Source: Neisseriaceae bacterium
Lineage (GTDB): Bacteria; Pseudomonadota; Gammaproteobacteria; Burkholderiales; Neisseriaceae
Reading direction: 5' to 3'
Assembly: GCA_016864895.1 (NCBI GenBank)
Contig: CP046107.1
Coordinates: 806,001 to 870,000 of the forward strand
DNA length: 64,000 bases
The stretch's first letter is position 1. Each line of letters opens with the position of its first letter. The notes under the pieces were generated by a model. The model saw only the letters and a program-made list of their open reading frames with translations. It was not told where the DNA came from and made no database searches. Positions 51,555-61,257 of the stretch are shown here, piece by piece. A program made the position numbers and the translations under genes.

Positions 51555-51872
51555 CTATAACAAATTACGCCACTTATTTTTAATTTTTTTAATTAATATA
51601 GAAACAACTTTATTGTTTATTTTAGATACCAGCCGTACTTTTCTTGATAAAAACAAGAAAAATACCCAACGTATCAGTCGACTAATAATTGCTTTATTAG
51701 TGAATATCACCTTGGTCAGCCCACCAAAGGTAGGAACATAACTCATCAAACGCTGAGAAACTCCTTTAGGTCTACGTTGCCCCATCTGCTTATCTTTTAC
51801 ATAATTAACTTCTAACTTAGTTCGTAAGATATCAGCTTCCATTTGACAATACTGCCGTTGATCGCTACTCAT
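51555..51872 (-). CDS. Small basic membrane-associated protein, third gene of yqj-type operon
   Basis: A 105-residue protein with a charged N-terminal helix (SSDQRQYCQMEADILRTKLE), one hydrophobic stretch near residues 60-75 and a very basic C-terminus. By position after a YqjD/YqjE-type pair it resembles YqjK of enterobacteria, but sequence similarity is not obvious. Its ATG overlaps the stop of the preceding gene (ATGA), so it is translationally coupled and likely real. Confidence 0.6.
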   Translation of the reverse strand: MSSDQRQYCQMEADILRTKLEVNYVKDKQMGQRRPKGVSQRLMSYVPTFGGLTKVIFTNKAIISRLIRWVFFLFLSRKVRLVSKINNKVVSILIKKIKNKWRNLL

Positions 51873-52321
51873 GAGACTTCTTTCAACTGTTGATCAATTT
51901 TCCCCATAAGATCCTGAGATACTTCACTAGATACATTTCTACCTGATAAAAACTCAATTTCATTAACCAATTCTCCGATACTTCTATTTAAATTCTGAAT
52001 AGAACCCATCAATCGACTAATTGCCCTTTTAATCAAAACAAAAAATAATAAAAGACAAAATATGGCACTACCAAAAAAAAGCCATATCCTTACTTTTGGG
52101 TCTGTAACAAAATCATTAATTCCGAAAAACACACTTAAAATTGCTATTAAAAGAAATATCAGAGCAATACCAACAAAAACAAATGCACATAACAAATTCT
52201 TTTGTAAAGATGTTAAATCTATAGAAATTATTTCAAAGCGAAGTTTAAGCAACCGCTCAATGCTAGAACGATTGCTTCTCAAAAAATTAAACTTTGCTAC
52301 AATATTTTTTAAATTTGCCAT
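51869..52321 (-). CDS. YqjE-type phage-holin-family membrane protein
   Basis: A 150-residue inner-membrane protein with two helices (about residues 47-70 and 80-105), flanked by charged helical ends, the layout of the putative Actinobacterial/phage holin-III like family that includes YqjE. The ATG at 52321 is preferred because GGAT precedes it; an in-frame TTG lies 24 bp upstream. It is 24 bp after the DUF883 gene. The E. coli homologous operon is stress-induced and its proteins associate with ribosomes and membrane, but the function here is inferred. Confidence 0.75.
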   Translation of the reverse strand: MANLKNIVAKFNFLRSNRSSIERLLKLRFEIISIDLTSLQKNLLCAFVFVGIALIFLLIAILSVFFGINDFVTDPKVRIWLFFGSAIFCLLLFFVLIKRAISRLMGSIQNLNRSIGELVNEIEFLSGRNVSSEVSQDLMGKIDQQLKEVS

Positions 52322-52345
52322 TTTAAATCCAACAAAAGCTATCAA

Positions 52346-52693
52346 TTAGTTCTTTTTACCAAGCACAATACCTGCAACAAAACCAACTAATCCAGCAATT
52401 GCCAAAGCCTCAACTGGCTTTTTCCTAATGGCACTAGAGAATTCATCTCCAACTTTCTCAAGTTTATCCTGAACCTCTTTCTGATATTCAGGTAGCTTAT
52501 TTTTAACTTCTTCTATTTTATCACTGGCTTTGTCTTTAAAGTTTTCATAAAATTCACGAGCATTATTTTGGAAATCTTTTACGTCACGTTCAAATTCATC
52601 TCCACCGGCTTCTTTTAATTCTGAGAAATCTTTCTTAATCTGCTCTAAATCTTTCTGAAATTTTGACTTCCTACTATCATAATCATTAGCCAT
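52346..52693 (-). CDS. DUF883 (ElaB/YqjD) family protein
   Basis: A 115-residue protein with a long amphipathic, highly charged helix (SKFQKDLEQIKKDFSELKE and onward to residue 85) and a single C-terminal membrane anchor (AIAGLVGFVAGIVLG). This is the ElaB/YqjD layout; E. coli members tether inactive ribosomes to the membrane in stationary phase. AAGGAG precedes the ATG at 52693, so the six extra upstream codons are not used. First gene of a three-gene operon, and the first gene after the rRNA unit on this strand. Confidence 0.85.
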   Translation of the reverse strand: MANDYDSRKSKFQKDLEQIKKDFSELKEAGGDEFERDVKDFQNNAREFYENFKDKASDKIEEVKNKLPEYQKEVQDKLEKVGDEFSSAIRKKPVEALAIAGLVGFVAGIVLGKKN

Positions 52694-52959
52694 CACACGC
52701 TCCTTAAACATTTAGGTTGTAAAGTAATTTTTATTATACAGATAACCCAATAGCAGGACAACTATTCCTAACAATCCGGAATAAATAGATAAATAATTTA
52801 TACTAATATGCTACATTTGAATCAAACTACCCAATATGAAATGAAAAACACTGCATACACTCACATATCGAAAGAATAAAACTAGTAAAAACAAAGAGAA
52901 ACAACAATCGGACTTAATCTAACAACAATAATTCAAATAGAAATCTAACCACATAATAT
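52694..52959. other. Spacer where a 23S gene would be expected
   Basis: Between tRNA-Ala and the DUF883 gene there are only 266 bp. They contain no 23S 5' end and no clear terminator. A 6 bp inverted repeat TATTCC/GGAATA is the only structure. The promoter of the DUF883 operon probably lies here, unless the operon is read from the rRNA promoter. Confidence 0.7.
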
Positions 52960-53035
<76 letters not shown>

Positions 53036-53061
53036 CGAATAAAGATTTGTATTGATAGGAT

Positions 53062-53138
<77 letters not shown>

Positions 53139-53160
53139 ATTAGCTTCTCAATCAACAACC

Positions 53161-53186
53161 AATTATCGATAAGTGTAAGTGCAATT
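53161..53186 (-). other. Pre-16S processing stem, 3' arm
   Basis: AATTGCACTTACACTTATCG in the transcript just after 16S is complementary over about 25 bases to the leader arm at 54842-54867. Together they form the long helix that brackets 16S and is the normal RNase III target. Confidence 0.75.
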
Positions 53187-53199
53187 TCCTCATATTCTC

Positions 53200-54746
<1,547 letters not shown>

Positions 54747-54841
54747 ATCTCTAACTTATTTTTTATTCTGGTCTAATTCTCAAAGTATTAACAGAATAGT
54801 TTCCTATCCTTCTCTTATACTTCTTCAAATCAGTGTGAGGC

Positions 54842-54867
54842 CAATTGCACTCACACTTATCGATAAT
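54842..54867 (-). other. Pre-16S processing stem, 5' arm
   Basis: Transcript sequence ATTATCGATAAGTGTGAGTG (and flanks) pairs with the 3' arm at 53161-53186 with one or two mismatches. The stem supports that this 16S gene is transcribed and processed normally. Confidence 0.75.
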
Positions 54868-54870
54868 CAA

Positions 54871-54883
54871 TTGTCAAAGAACC
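54871..54883 (-). promoter_or_regulatory. boxA antitermination site of the rRNA leader
   Basis: Transcript reads GGTTCTTTGACAA, close to the rRNA boxA consensus TGCTCTTTAACAA. It lies between the promoter and the RNase III stem, where NusB/NusE binding is expected to protect rRNA transcription from Rho. Confidence 0.6.
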
Positions 54884-54915
54884 AACTAATTCGTTTCAAT
54901 TAGCTAAGAATTGGG

Positions 54916-54943
54916 ATTATACTAAAATAAAAAAATATGTCAA
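54916..54943 (-). promoter_or_regulatory. rRNA promoter with perfect -35 and -10 boxes
   Basis: On the minus strand TTGACA (54943-54938) and TATAAT (54921-54916) are separated by 16 bases, about 170 bp upstream of mature 16S. Both hexamers match consensus exactly. The AT-rich spacer and upstream A/T run fit a strong rRNA promoter. Confidence 0.9.
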
Positions 54944-54953
54944 CAGCTTTATT

Positions 54954-54986
54954 ATGAAAAAAGCCGGCGATGCCGGCTTTTTTCAT
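54954..54986. terminator. Terminator after the 55010 lipoprotein gene
   Basis: ATGAAAAAAGCCGGC (54954-54968) and GCCGGCTTTTTTCAT (54972-54986) form a perfect 15 bp stem with a GAT loop, including a GC-rich core next to A6/T6 runs. It stops the minus-strand lipoprotein transcript directly upstream of the rRNA promoter, and could also act on plus-strand transcripts. Confidence 0.92.
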
Positions 54987-55009
54987 GTAAATACCAAATA
55001 AGTTATTTG

Positions 55010-55972
55010 CTACTGTGCATATTTAGATGTTAACTGTATACGTAATTTCTCAACATTAACTGTATCTCTTTGCAATTGCTCCATCAACTGTTCAGATTCA
55101 GGAGATAATTTTTTATCTTTTGCAATCTCCTTTTGCATTTTATCAGCTCTATCAATCGATTTTATTTTTAACTTCGACAAGTCAAGTAATTTTTTACGAT
55201 AATCATCTATGTCTTCTGTTTGAATCGATAGTTTATTTAATTCTGATACCGTATCATCTGCAATCTTTCTATTAACATCAGCCATTTTTTTGGCTTTTTC
55301 TTCATCACTTGATGAATCATTCATTAATATTTGCATCGAGCTGGCCAACTGCATTGCCTCTTTTATTTGAATACTTTTTATCTGTAAAAGTTCTCTCATT
55401 GCACTTTGCTCTCCAGATTGTGCAAGCTTATCAGTCAAAGAAAGCTCTTGCTGAAAAACTTTTCCTTGTGCTTCTTGCATTTGTTTCAACAAAGCCCCAC
55501 TCTCCTCAGATAATTTACCACTTTTTTGTTCCTTCTCAATCTTATCCTGAGCTTTATATAACTTTTCACTTAACTCTACTAGATAATTTTGTGCCTGGAT
55601 ATAGTTTTTAATTTCTTGATCAGTTATTTTTAATTTATTAAGTTCCTTTTGTGTTTCCAATGAAAGACGATATACCTGATCTTGCATCTTTTTCATTGAT
55701 TTTTCATCTAACTGATTTTGATTCAACGATTGACCTAACTGAAATATCTGGGTTAAAGCATCATCTTTAACACTTAACACCTTCAAAAACTCTTTCTGAG
55801 CAACTGCAATTTGTTGATTATTAAGCTGATGAACAGATGTACTACCATTGACTACAGTTTCTGAGACTTGAGTAGGAGTTGTTGTCGTACCAACATTCTT
55901 ATTCTCTTCACTTTGCTTACAAGACACTAACAAAGCTGTAGATATTAATAAAAATAAAGTTGTTTTCTTCAT
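55010..55972 (-). CDS. Coiled-coil lipoprotein of unknown function
   Basis: A 320-residue predicted lipoprotein. The start at 55972 gives MKKTTLFLLISTALLVSC with the acylated Cys at residue 18, and AAGGAAA precedes it. After a Ser/Thr-rich linker the protein is almost entirely helical and highly charged, Lys/Gln/Glu-rich with heptad-like Leu spacing, suggesting repeated helical hairpins. There are two related halves in pattern (KKMQDQVYRLS and DKMQKEIAKDKKLS), but I recognise no family. It probably spans the periplasm as a structural lipoprotein. It follows dksA by about 30 bp. Confidence 0.75.
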   Translation of the reverse strand: MKKTTLFLLISTALLVSCKQSEENKNVGTTTTPTQVSETVVNGSTSVHQLNNQQIAVAQKEFLKVLSVKDDALTQIFQLGQSLNQNQLDEKSMKKMQDQVYRLSLETQKELNKLKITDQEIKNYIQAQNYLVELSEKLYKAQDKIEKEQKSGKLSEESGALLKQMQEAQGKVFQQELSLTDKLAQSGEQSAMRELLQIKSIQIKEAMQLASSMQILMNDSSSDEEKAKKMADVNRKIADDTVSELNKLSIQTEDIDDYRKKLLDLSKLKIKSIDRADKMQKEIAKDKKLSPESEQLMEQLQRDTVNVEKLRIQLTSKYAQ

Positions 55973-56001
55973 TATGATTTCCTTTGATGACAAAAAAATA
56001 A

Positions 56002-56427
56002 TTAACCCGCAAACTGCTTTTTAATTTGTTCTCTTCTTTCTTGCGCCTCTACAGAAAAAGTAGCTGTAGGTCTGGCAAGTAACCTGCGCAATCCTATTGG
56101 CTCCCCTGTGTCCAAACAGTACCCATAGGTTCCTTCATCAATTTGCTTTAATGAGGCTTGCACCTTACTTAGAAGCTTACGTTCTCTATCACGAGTACGC
56201 AACTCCAATGCATACTCTTCCTCCAAAGTAGCACGATCTGCTGGGTCAGGTGTTACTTCTTGCTCCTGTAGATAATCTGTTGTCTGGTTAGCCTTATTAA
56301 TAATGTCATCCTGTATTTTCAATAAAACATCCTTAAAAAAAGCTAATTGATCCTCATTCATGTAATCCTCTTCAGGACCGGCCCAGTTTTTAATCTCTTC
56401 AATTGTCAGTTTAGATGTTTTTCCCAT
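56002..56427 (-). CDS. dksA: RNA polymerase-binding transcription factor DksA
   Basis: Enters the RNA polymerase secondary channel and works with ppGpp to adjust rRNA and amino-acid promoters. The coiled-coil tip has the acidic pair Asp61 and Asp64 (DPADRAT). The C-terminal globule keeps GYCLDTGEPIGLRRLLARP but of the four zinc positions only Cys104 remains; the others are Thr107, Ser125 and Ala128. This is the zinc-independent form also known from Neisseria and from Pseudomonas DksA2. Length 141 residues. GGAT precedes the ATG. Confidence 0.95.
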   Translation of the reverse strand: MGKTSKLTIEEIKNWAGPEEDYMNEDQLAFFKDVLLKIQDDIINKANQTTDYLQEQEVTPDPADRATLEEEYALELRTRDRERKLLSKVQASLKQIDEGTYGYCLDTGEPIGLRRLLARPTATFSVEAQERREQIKKQFAG

Positions 56428-56667
56428 ATTTTATCCAAAAATATTACAAAATATCTCTCATTAATGAACCTAAATTTATAAAAATCAACTTATAATCAAA
56501 TAGTTAATAACAAAATAACAGCAAAAATAACCTCAAGTATGAATGATAACACAGTTTTTCAAAAAAAAAAGAATTATTTTGACTGCTTCATTTGACGAAT
56601 TATTATGTAATAGTCATCATTTACCAGAAAATATTCCTATCTTAGCCAAAAAACAGCAAGATAGATA

Positions 56668-57231
56668 TCACTGAATAAGCACATAACGTTGTACCACATA
56701 CATAAGATTAGGATAAATGAGCAAAACCCACACAATACAAAAAACAAAGGCCACCAAAGTTGGCTTATAACGTATATGAAAAGGCGATAAAATACAATTT
56801 ATCGAAAAATTGCATGCCTGCAATAAACGTATATCTTTTAGATTGTGTTGTAATAAATACTTCATAATCAATTCATACAAAAAAGCATATACAGAGGTTG
56901 AGATTACTTTCAAAATCACAATAAGTAAAGTTCCCACTACTAGATTGGGTATATTTAAATCAATATTAATATGCAAGAGATTTATAAGAAGTTTTACAAA
57001 TTCATACAACAAAAAAATTAGGAATACAGATACAGGTATTGCCATATCCCATCCTTTTATTGGCTGAATAATTTTTCTCATTTCTCCTACTATCCACTGT
57101 GTACTACGATATAAAAAATAAGCTGAAGGATGATTATAAGAAAGTCCCCCTTTTTGCAATAAAAATCTCAACATTGCTAAAACTGACCAAATAAAAATTA
57201 AAGTATCTAAAATCGAGACTAACCATTTCAT
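56668..57231 (-). CDS. YggT family membrane protein
   Basis: Inner-membrane protein of 187 residues with four to five hydrophobic helices in two repeats, the YggT pattern (paired segments with LRFLLQ and RSTQWIVGEMRKIIQP). Members are linked with cell division and osmotic stress, but the function is not settled. Its ATG overlaps the proC stop (ATGA), and it follows yggS-proC, a classical conserved order. Confidence 0.85.
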   Translation of the reverse strand: MKWLVSILDTLIFIWSVLAMLRFLLQKGGLSYNHPSAYFLYRSTQWIVGEMRKIIQPIKGWDMAIPVSVFLIFLLYEFVKLLINLLHINIDLNIPNLVVGTLLIVILKVISTSVYAFLYELIMKYLLQHNLKDIRLLQACNFSINCILSPFHIRYKPTLVAFVFCIVWVLLIYPNLMYVVQRYVLIQ

Positions 57232-58052
57232 GTTACTAACTCCAATTCACTAGATAGCTCCTTAGATCTATTAGCACACGCTACAACGCCTCGTAAAATA
57301 ATCTCTTTCAAATCATGAGAATCAAAAACTTTAATTGCTTCATAAGTCGTCCCTCTAGGAGAGGTTACTTTTTCCTGTAACTCCTGAAATGAAAAAAATG
57401 AGGACTGGGCTAATTTAACACCTCCCAGTACGGTTTGTTCTACTAATAGTTTAGATGCTTGATCATCCAAACCCAAATGTTTAGCAGCTTCGAATAAAGC
57501 ATTCATGAAATAGAAAACATAAGCTGGGCCAGACCCTGAAATAGCAGTAACATAATGTAAATCGTCCTCTTTCTCTACCCAAATAAATTGACCAGAATTA
57601 GTTAATAAATTTTCTAACCACTCTTTATCATCTGACGAAACTTGATGTTCATTAGCATAAAATCCATACATGCCTTCTAAAGCAGATACAGGAGTATTTG
57701 GCATCATTCTTATAATTCGTTGTAATCCATTTAACCCTTGAGATAATGCAGTAATGGGTAGACCCGCTACCATAGAAACAACTAAAGGTGATTTTAATTC
57801 CAGATCTTTCACTGCTTTTAATGTATCTTGAGGTTTGACTGCTATAAATAAAACGTCTTCAGAACATAATGGGTCAGTTAGTACACTTTTTATTGTGACA
57901 GATGGATAAGTTTTCTTAAGGTACTCCCTTCTATCAGCAGATTTCTCTATCACTATGATATTAAGACTAGAATATGAATGCTGTATGGCTTTGATTATCG
58001 CTTCTGCCATATTTCCACCACCTAAAAAATAAATTACTCTATTTGATTTCAC
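57228..58052 (-). CDS. proC: Pyrroline-5-carboxylate reductase
   Basis: NAD(P)H-dependent last step of proline synthesis. Rossmann motif FLGGGNMAEAI at the N-terminus, VKPQD near residue 75, RMMPNTP near 115 and the C-terminal signature region around GSGPAYVF and TSPRGTT. Length 274 residues. The start is GTG (58052) overlapping the yggS stop, with GGGAGAAG upstream. Middle gene of yggS-proC-yggT. Confidence 0.96.
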   Translation of the reverse strand: MKSNRVIYFLGGGNMAEAIIKAIQHSYSSLNIIVIEKSADRREYLKKTYPSVTIKSVLTDPLCSEDVLFIAVKPQDTLKAVKDLELKSPLVVSMVAGLPITALSQGLNGLQRIIRMMPNTPVSALEGMYGFYANEHQVSSDDKEWLENLLTNSGQFIWVEKEDDLHYVTAISGSGPAYVFYFMNALFEAAKHLGLDDQASKLLVEQTVLGGVKLAQSSFFSFQELQEKVTSPRGTTYEAIKVFDSHDLKEIILRGVVACANRSKELSSELELVT

Positions 58053-58723
58053 TTTCTTCTCCCAAATAATGCTGTCCCTACACGAACCATATTCGCACCA
58101 TACTGAACTGCCAACTCTAAATCTGAGGACATACCCATAGACAATGTATCCACTGTAGGAATCATCTGCTTTAATTTTTGAAACATTTCTTGCATTTGCT
58201 GCATCTGTTCTATTTTTTGACTCTGATCTTCAGCTTCTGGAATACACATTAACCCTCTAAAACAAATTTTTTTTAGTGGTATGATCTCTTCTATTAAATT
58301 TTCTAACTGAGTAGGAACAATCCCTGATTTTTGCTTTGCTTTTGAAATATTGACCTCAATACAAACATTAAGAGGTAATTTATGACTTGGTCTCTGAACT
58401 TCAATTCTTTGTGCCACCGACTTCCTATCTAATGTTTGCAACCAATCGGCATTTTCAGCAACCCATTTAGTTTTGTTACTTTGAACACTACCAATCACAT
58501 GCCAAATAATGTCACTAGGTAGTTGATTTATTTTTGTGTTCCATTCTTGAATATAGTTTTCTGCAAAACTTCTCAACCCCAAGTTATACAATTCCTGAAT
58601 ATCTTGAGTCGGAAACTTTTTACTTACTGCAATCAAATCTATTCTATCTTCACGATTATTCTCCCTCTTTGCCTTTTCTATTCTATTAAGTATCGTTTGC
58701 AAATTCTCTTGTTTGGTTTTCAT
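58049..58723 (-). CDS. PLP homeostasis protein YggS
   Basis: Non-catalytic PLP-binding barrel protein that keeps cellular PLP and amino-acid pools balanced (also named PLPBP/PLPHP). The PLP lysine is Lys35 in IAVSKKFPT. The conserved FAENYIQE, WHVIGSVQSNK and SMGMSSDLELA segments are present. Length 224 residues. It is the first gene of yggS-proC-yggT and divergent from pilT, as in many beta- and gamma-proteobacteria. Confidence 0.93.
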   Translation of the reverse strand: MKTKQENLQTILNRIEKAKRENNREDRIDLIAVSKKFPTQDIQELYNLGLRSFAENYIQEWNTKINQLPSDIIWHVIGSVQSNKTKWVAENADWLQTLDRKSVAQRIEVQRPSHKLPLNVCIEVNISKAKQKSGIVPTQLENLIEEIIPLKKICFRGLMCIPEAEDQSQKIEQMQQMQEMFQKLKQMIPTVDTLSMGMSSDLELAVQYGANMVRVGTALFGRRK

Positions 58724-58773
58724 AATTTATTTCATTAAATTTTAAATTTCTAATTACCATAATGACAAAATAT

Positions 58774-58790
58774 TGGTATATTTTATACCA
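58774..58790. promoter_or_regulatory. Palindrome in the yggS-pilT divergent promoter region
   Basis: TGGTATA (58774-58780) and TATACCA (58784-58790) around TTT make a perfect 7 bp inverted repeat midway in the 112 bp spacer. Each arm can double as a -10-like box for the gene on its side, so it may be overlapping divergent promoters or an operator. Confidence 0.4.
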
Positions 58791-58835
58791 TTGTTTCAAT
58801 ACAACCTAACAAATATGCAACAAGGATCATATTGA

Positions 58836-59864
58836 ATGAATATACATGAATTGCTAGTAAAAATAGTACAACAAAAAGCATCAGATCTACACCTAAGTCC
58901 TGGGCTACCTCCTAAGATTAGGTTTCTCGGTGATATAAAAAATTTAAGTCATGATTGTTTAACTAAAGAAGACATGGCATCTATATTATCAGCAATTACC
59001 ACTCCCTCTCAAAAAGAACTACTAACAAAGCAACTGGAGATAGATTTTTCTATCTCTATGGAAGATTTAGCTCGTTTTAGAGTTAATGTGTTTCACACCA
59101 ATAACGGTATTGCCATGGCCTTTCGTCCTATTTCCAACAAAATCATGACACTAGAAGATATTGATGCCCCTAATATATTTAAAAAGATAGTTTCACATCC
59201 CCGCGGCCTCATTTTAGTCACTGGGCCTACTGGTTCGGGCAAATCAACTACATTGGCAGCTATGATTGATTATATTAATGAGAATACTTATCAACATATC
59301 TTGACAATTGAAGATCCTATTGAGTTTATTCACTCTAGCAAAAATTGCTTGATCAATCAAAGAGAATTAAATCAAAACACCTTAAGTTTTGAAAATGCAT
59401 TAAGATCAGCAATGAGAGAAGATCCTGATATTATCTTGATTGGTGAGATGAGAGATCTAGAAACAATAAAATTAGCACTGACAGCGGCTGAAACAGGACA
59501 TTTAGTGTTAGCAACACTACATACAACTGGTGCTGCTAAATCAATTAATAGAATAGTTGACGTTTTCCCAGGATCTGAAAAAGAAATGATTAGAACTATG
59601 TTATCTGAAAGTTTAATTGCCGTTATTTCTCAAACCCTAATCAAAAAAGCTGATGCCTCTGGTCGTGTTGCCGCTCATGAAATTATGATCTCGAATCCTG
59701 CTATCAAAAATTTAATTAGAGAAAATAAGATAGCACAAATAAACTCCTGTATTCAAACAGGTTCTGCCTCTGGCATGCAAACTCTAGAACAGTCTCTAAA
59801 TACACTGATCAAAAAAGGTATTATCTCAGCGAAAGATGTTCAAAACAAAAGTATCCAATCCTAA
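58836..59864 (+). CDS. pilT: Type IV pilus retraction ATPase PilT
   Basis: Hexameric ATPase that depolymerises type IV pili, giving twitching motility and DNA uptake force. N-terminal SDLHLSPGLPPKIR, Walker A GPTGSGKST at residues 130-138, Walker B with ILIGEMRD near 200, and the C-terminal AIKNLIRENKI segment that marks PilT. Length 342 residues is normal. AAGGAT precedes the ATG. The usual companion pilU does not follow; the next gene is bioC-like after a 575 bp gap. Confidence 0.95.
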   Translation: MNIHELLVKIVQQKASDLHLSPGLPPKIRFLGDIKNLSHDCLTKEDMASILSAITTPSQKELLTKQLEIDFSISMEDLARFRVNVFHTNNGIAMAFRPISNKIMTLEDIDAPNIFKKIVSHPRGLILVTGPTGSGKSTTLAAMIDYINENTYQHILTIEDPIEFIHSSKNCLINQRELNQNTLSFENALRSAMREDPDIILIGEMRDLETIKLALTAAETGHLVLATLHTTGAAKSINRIVDVFPGSEKEMIRTMLSESLIAVISQTLIKKADASGRVAAHEIMISNPAIKNLIRENKIAQINSCIQTGSASGMQTLEQSLNTLIKKGIISAKDVQNKSIQS

Positions 59865-60439
59865 AATAATATACATGTATACCATTTGCTTGGAATCTGT
59901 TGTATTGGACTTATCATCATTATAGTAAAGCATTAGGATTTATGCCCTTATTACTTTAGGTAAAGAAACATTTTTTAATTTTTTGCCCATATGCATATGG
60001 GGGAATGTTTTTTTACCTATACTTAATTTTAACAGCAAACTGGCACCTACATACACAGGTTAAGACAATGAATATGTACGTGAGCAAAGTTTAAGGAGTG
60101 AACAAACATTGATTGCTTCGGAGCCAAGCGAAATTTCAGAAAATAATAAATAAAAAATGATATGAAGACGTAGTACCAATTAATTTATAGAATTCGACAA
60201 CACTTTGCTAAACCTGTTTTCCCAAACTTAATTCAATAATTCCCTTTTATAATTTTTAACTATTAAATGCTCAACACCTAAGTAGATCATTTATAAATAT
60301 AATCTAAGTTGACCAATAAAATTTTCCTTATGCTTAAAACGTAGATTAAATGGTATAATGACACGAGTTTATTAGGATTTAAAATAATCACAATATAACA
60401 TTATTTAACTTCTTAAGTTGGCTTCTTTTTTCGACAAAA
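59865..60439. other. Gap after pilT with 16 bp palindrome
   Basis: No gene is visible. CCCATATGCATATGGG (59986-60001) is a perfect 16 bp palindrome, flanked by AAACATT and AATGTTT, which extend the symmetry. It may end the pilT transcript. A TATAAT at about 60354-60359 could be the promoter of the next gene. The 10-mer GTGAACAAAC near 60096 also occurs next to repeat copy A, on the other strand. Confidence 0.45.
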
Positions 60440-61225
60440 ATGCATAATACAATTTTCCATATTACTTCCCAATTACTAAAAGAAAAATTAGAATTTGTGA
60501 CTGTCAATCCCAATGATATTTTAATAGTAGGCTCTGATTATGGGAGTTCTAGAAGAATATTAAATGATATATATTCTGCTAGATTAACTGAAATGGATAT
60601 TGACCGCAAAAGATTTGAAAATGTAACTAAAAATACATGGTTAAGTAAATTACTAAAAAAAAATCAAAACTTCCAACTCTTAAACTTAGAACAATCTAAT
60701 CATCAAAAAAATCAATATGATTTTATTGTTTCTAATTTATACTTATCTCGTATGAATGCATACAAAGAAAAACTTTTCAACTTATGGAAAAGTTCATCAA
60801 AACCTAATAGCATGTTATTTTTTTCTTTTCTAGGATTAGGTAGTTTTCAGGAAATTTATCAATTATTTGATTATACAATAAAAAATAAAATCCCTCCTTA
60901 TCATATGGATATGCATGATATAGGAGATGAACTGATCCGCTTAGGATTTATAGATCCAGTCGTGAGTATGGAGAACATGTCTATGATCTATGAAAAAAAT
61001 AAAACTTTAATTAATGATTTAAATAGCTTAGGAGTATTGCCAACAATGTTAAGTTGCCTTAACATCAACTATCAGGAATTTAATGATGTTTTAAACCGAT
61101 TAGAGAAAAATCGACTAAATTTTAAAGTATCTTATGAGTTTGTTTTCGCTCACGCGATTTATAAAACTAAGGATACGCTTTCGCCTAAGAAAGAACAAAA
61201 AATAATGTTTTATCCAAAAAGATAA
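60440..61225 (+). CDS. bioC: BioC-like malonyl-ACP O-methyltransferase
   Basis: Likely the SAM-dependent methyltransferase that masks malonyl-ACP to start biotin synthesis. The C-terminal part shows the BioC pattern: FIVSNLYLSRMN, then LFFSFLGLGSFQEI and MDMHDIGDELIRLGFIDPVVSME. The N-terminal SAM motif (ILIVGSDYGSSR) departs from the usual DxGxGxG. Length 261 residues. No good ribosome-binding site. Other biotin genes are not here. A diverged or changed activity is possible. Confidence 0.65.
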   Translation: MHNTIFHITSQLLKEKLEFVTVNPNDILIVGSDYGSSRRILNDIYSARLTEMDIDRKRFENVTKNTWLSKLLKKNQNFQLLNLEQSNHQKNQYDFIVSNLYLSRMNAYKEKLFNLWKSSSKPNSMLFFSFLGLGSFQEIYQLFDYTIKNKIPPYHMDMHDIGDELIRLGFIDPVVSMENMSMIYEKNKTLINDLNSLGVLPTMLSCLNINYQEFNDVLNRLEKNRLNFKVSYEFVFAHAIYKTKDTLSPKKEQKIMFYPKR

Positions 61226-61257
61226 TCAAAATTGAATCTAATAATACAGGAATACTA

